From NCBI GenBank assembly GCA_959602645.1, contig CAUGTZ010000019.1:1-49371 (forward strand): a stretch of DNA of 49,371 nt, read 5' to 3'. The number at the start of each line of letters is the position of its first letter. The stretch's first letter is position 1. Positions 49,078-49,371 of the stretch are shown here, piece after piece. The position numbers and the translations under genes are program-made. The notes under the pieces are model-generated. The model was not told where the DNA came from. It did not search any database and was given only the letters and a program-made list of their open reading frames with translations. The stretch comes from an uncultured Collinsella sp. (GTDB lineage: Bacteria > Actinomycetota > Coriobacteriia > Coriobacteriales > Coriobacteriaceae).

Positions 49078-49371
49078 CAGCACTTGCAAGTGTAGCACGA
49101 GCAATCGTTCGCGCAAGTATGCCAAGGGTAATTTGTGGTGGGGAAACGCTCCAGAAATGCGGTAGGGACAAGTTAGCGCAACAACCACGTCCTCCATCCG
49201 CCCCAAAGTAGCGCGCCTTTCGCGGCAGAGCCGCGAAACAGCGACCGGGACACGCATCCCCCACAACCACGTCCTCCTCCGCCCGCCGACCTCAAGGCCG
49301 TAAACGCAGGGAATCCGGGGGCGTGACGGGGTCTTCTCTCCGGAACATTCCGCAGGACGCAAAGAGGCTCC
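49078..49371. other. 294-bp region upstream of the riboswitch, no gene seen
   Basis: It contains the riboswitch promoter, a repeated ACAACCACGTCCTCC (49181-49195 and 49263-49277) followed each time by a CCGCCC-rich run, and a hairpin TTTCGCGGC/GCCGCGAAA (about 49217-49237). A neighbouring gene may begin beyond the window edge. Confidence 0.6.
49089..49116 (-). promoter_or_regulatory. Promoter of the FMN riboswitch-ribU operon
   Basis: Minus strand: -35 TTGCGC (49111-49116), 16-bp spacer, -10 TACACT (49089-49094). Initiation would fall a few bases before the riboswitch P1 helix. Confidence 0.65.

Overview
The window looks like chromosomal DNA of a GC-rich Actinomycetota member of class Coriobacteriia, most likely Collinsella or a close relative. 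This is inferred from protein style, the tRNA/tuf/rpmG/secE/nusG/rplK/rplA layout, dense short palindromic intergenic repeats, and a non-DAP-type MurE. It was not confirmed by any search. Most of the window is core housekeeping DNA, packed mainly on the minus strand.

Layout. (1) 0.1-2.75 kb, plus strand: a ParB-like/BMP (PnrA-like) fusion protein translationally coupled to a metallophosphoesterase. (2) 2.8-7.3 kb, minus strand: tRNA-Tyr, tRNA-Thr, tRNA-Met, tuf, rpmG, tRNA-Trp, secE, nusG, rplK, rplA, driven from a strong promoter near 7.32 kb. (3) 7.7-11.5 kb: an RpiR-type regulator divergent from a GH1 6-phospho-beta-glycosidase and a PTS EIIBC, with a palindromic operator candidate between them. 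(4) 11.5-13.6 kb: a repeat-rich gap, tRNA-Thr(TGT), and a HipA-like kinase fused to its own helix-turn-helix, preceded by three copies of one operator half-site. (5) 13.6-19.1 kb, minus: disA-ispD-ispF-cysS-rlmB-yacP, the same order as the Bacillus disA-yacP neighbourhood. (6) 19.3-26.3 kb: mntP, pepD, clpC and a ThrE-type exporter. (7) 26.7-33.1 kb, minus: murI, rph, rdgB, dtd, veg, ispE, tRNA-Pro, tatA, greA and a lysS carrying an extra C-terminal tRNA-binding OB-fold. (8) 33.2-38.7 kb, minus: asnB, a MurE-type ligase, a HAD phosphatase and murI. (9) 38.9-44.4 kb: tRNA-Val with a duplicated 3' end, a gene-poor scar, then the argCJBD operon (minus) with ARG-box-like palindromes upstream. (10) 44.7-49.1 kb, minus: two tandem PPOX-family proteins and a complete riboflavin ECF transporter (S component, fused EcfA-EcfA ATPase, EcfT) under a well-conserved FMN riboswitch.

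The most interesting material is not in the core genes. It is (a) the self-contained HTH-HipA kinase with its triple operator; (b) the cytoplasmic ParB-BMP/phosphoesterase pair; (c) at least four families of short dispersed palindromic repeats, of types GAGCGTGGATAATC, GGGACAG, an 18-bp TAGCTAATTTGGGACGGG unit, and 47-bp CTGTAAC palindromes; (d) the tRNA-Val 3'-end duplication beside a 179-bp inverted-repeat-bounded AT-rich segment; and (e) the domain fusions in LysS and EcfA. No CRISPR array, intact insertion sequence, prophage or rRNA gene was seen.
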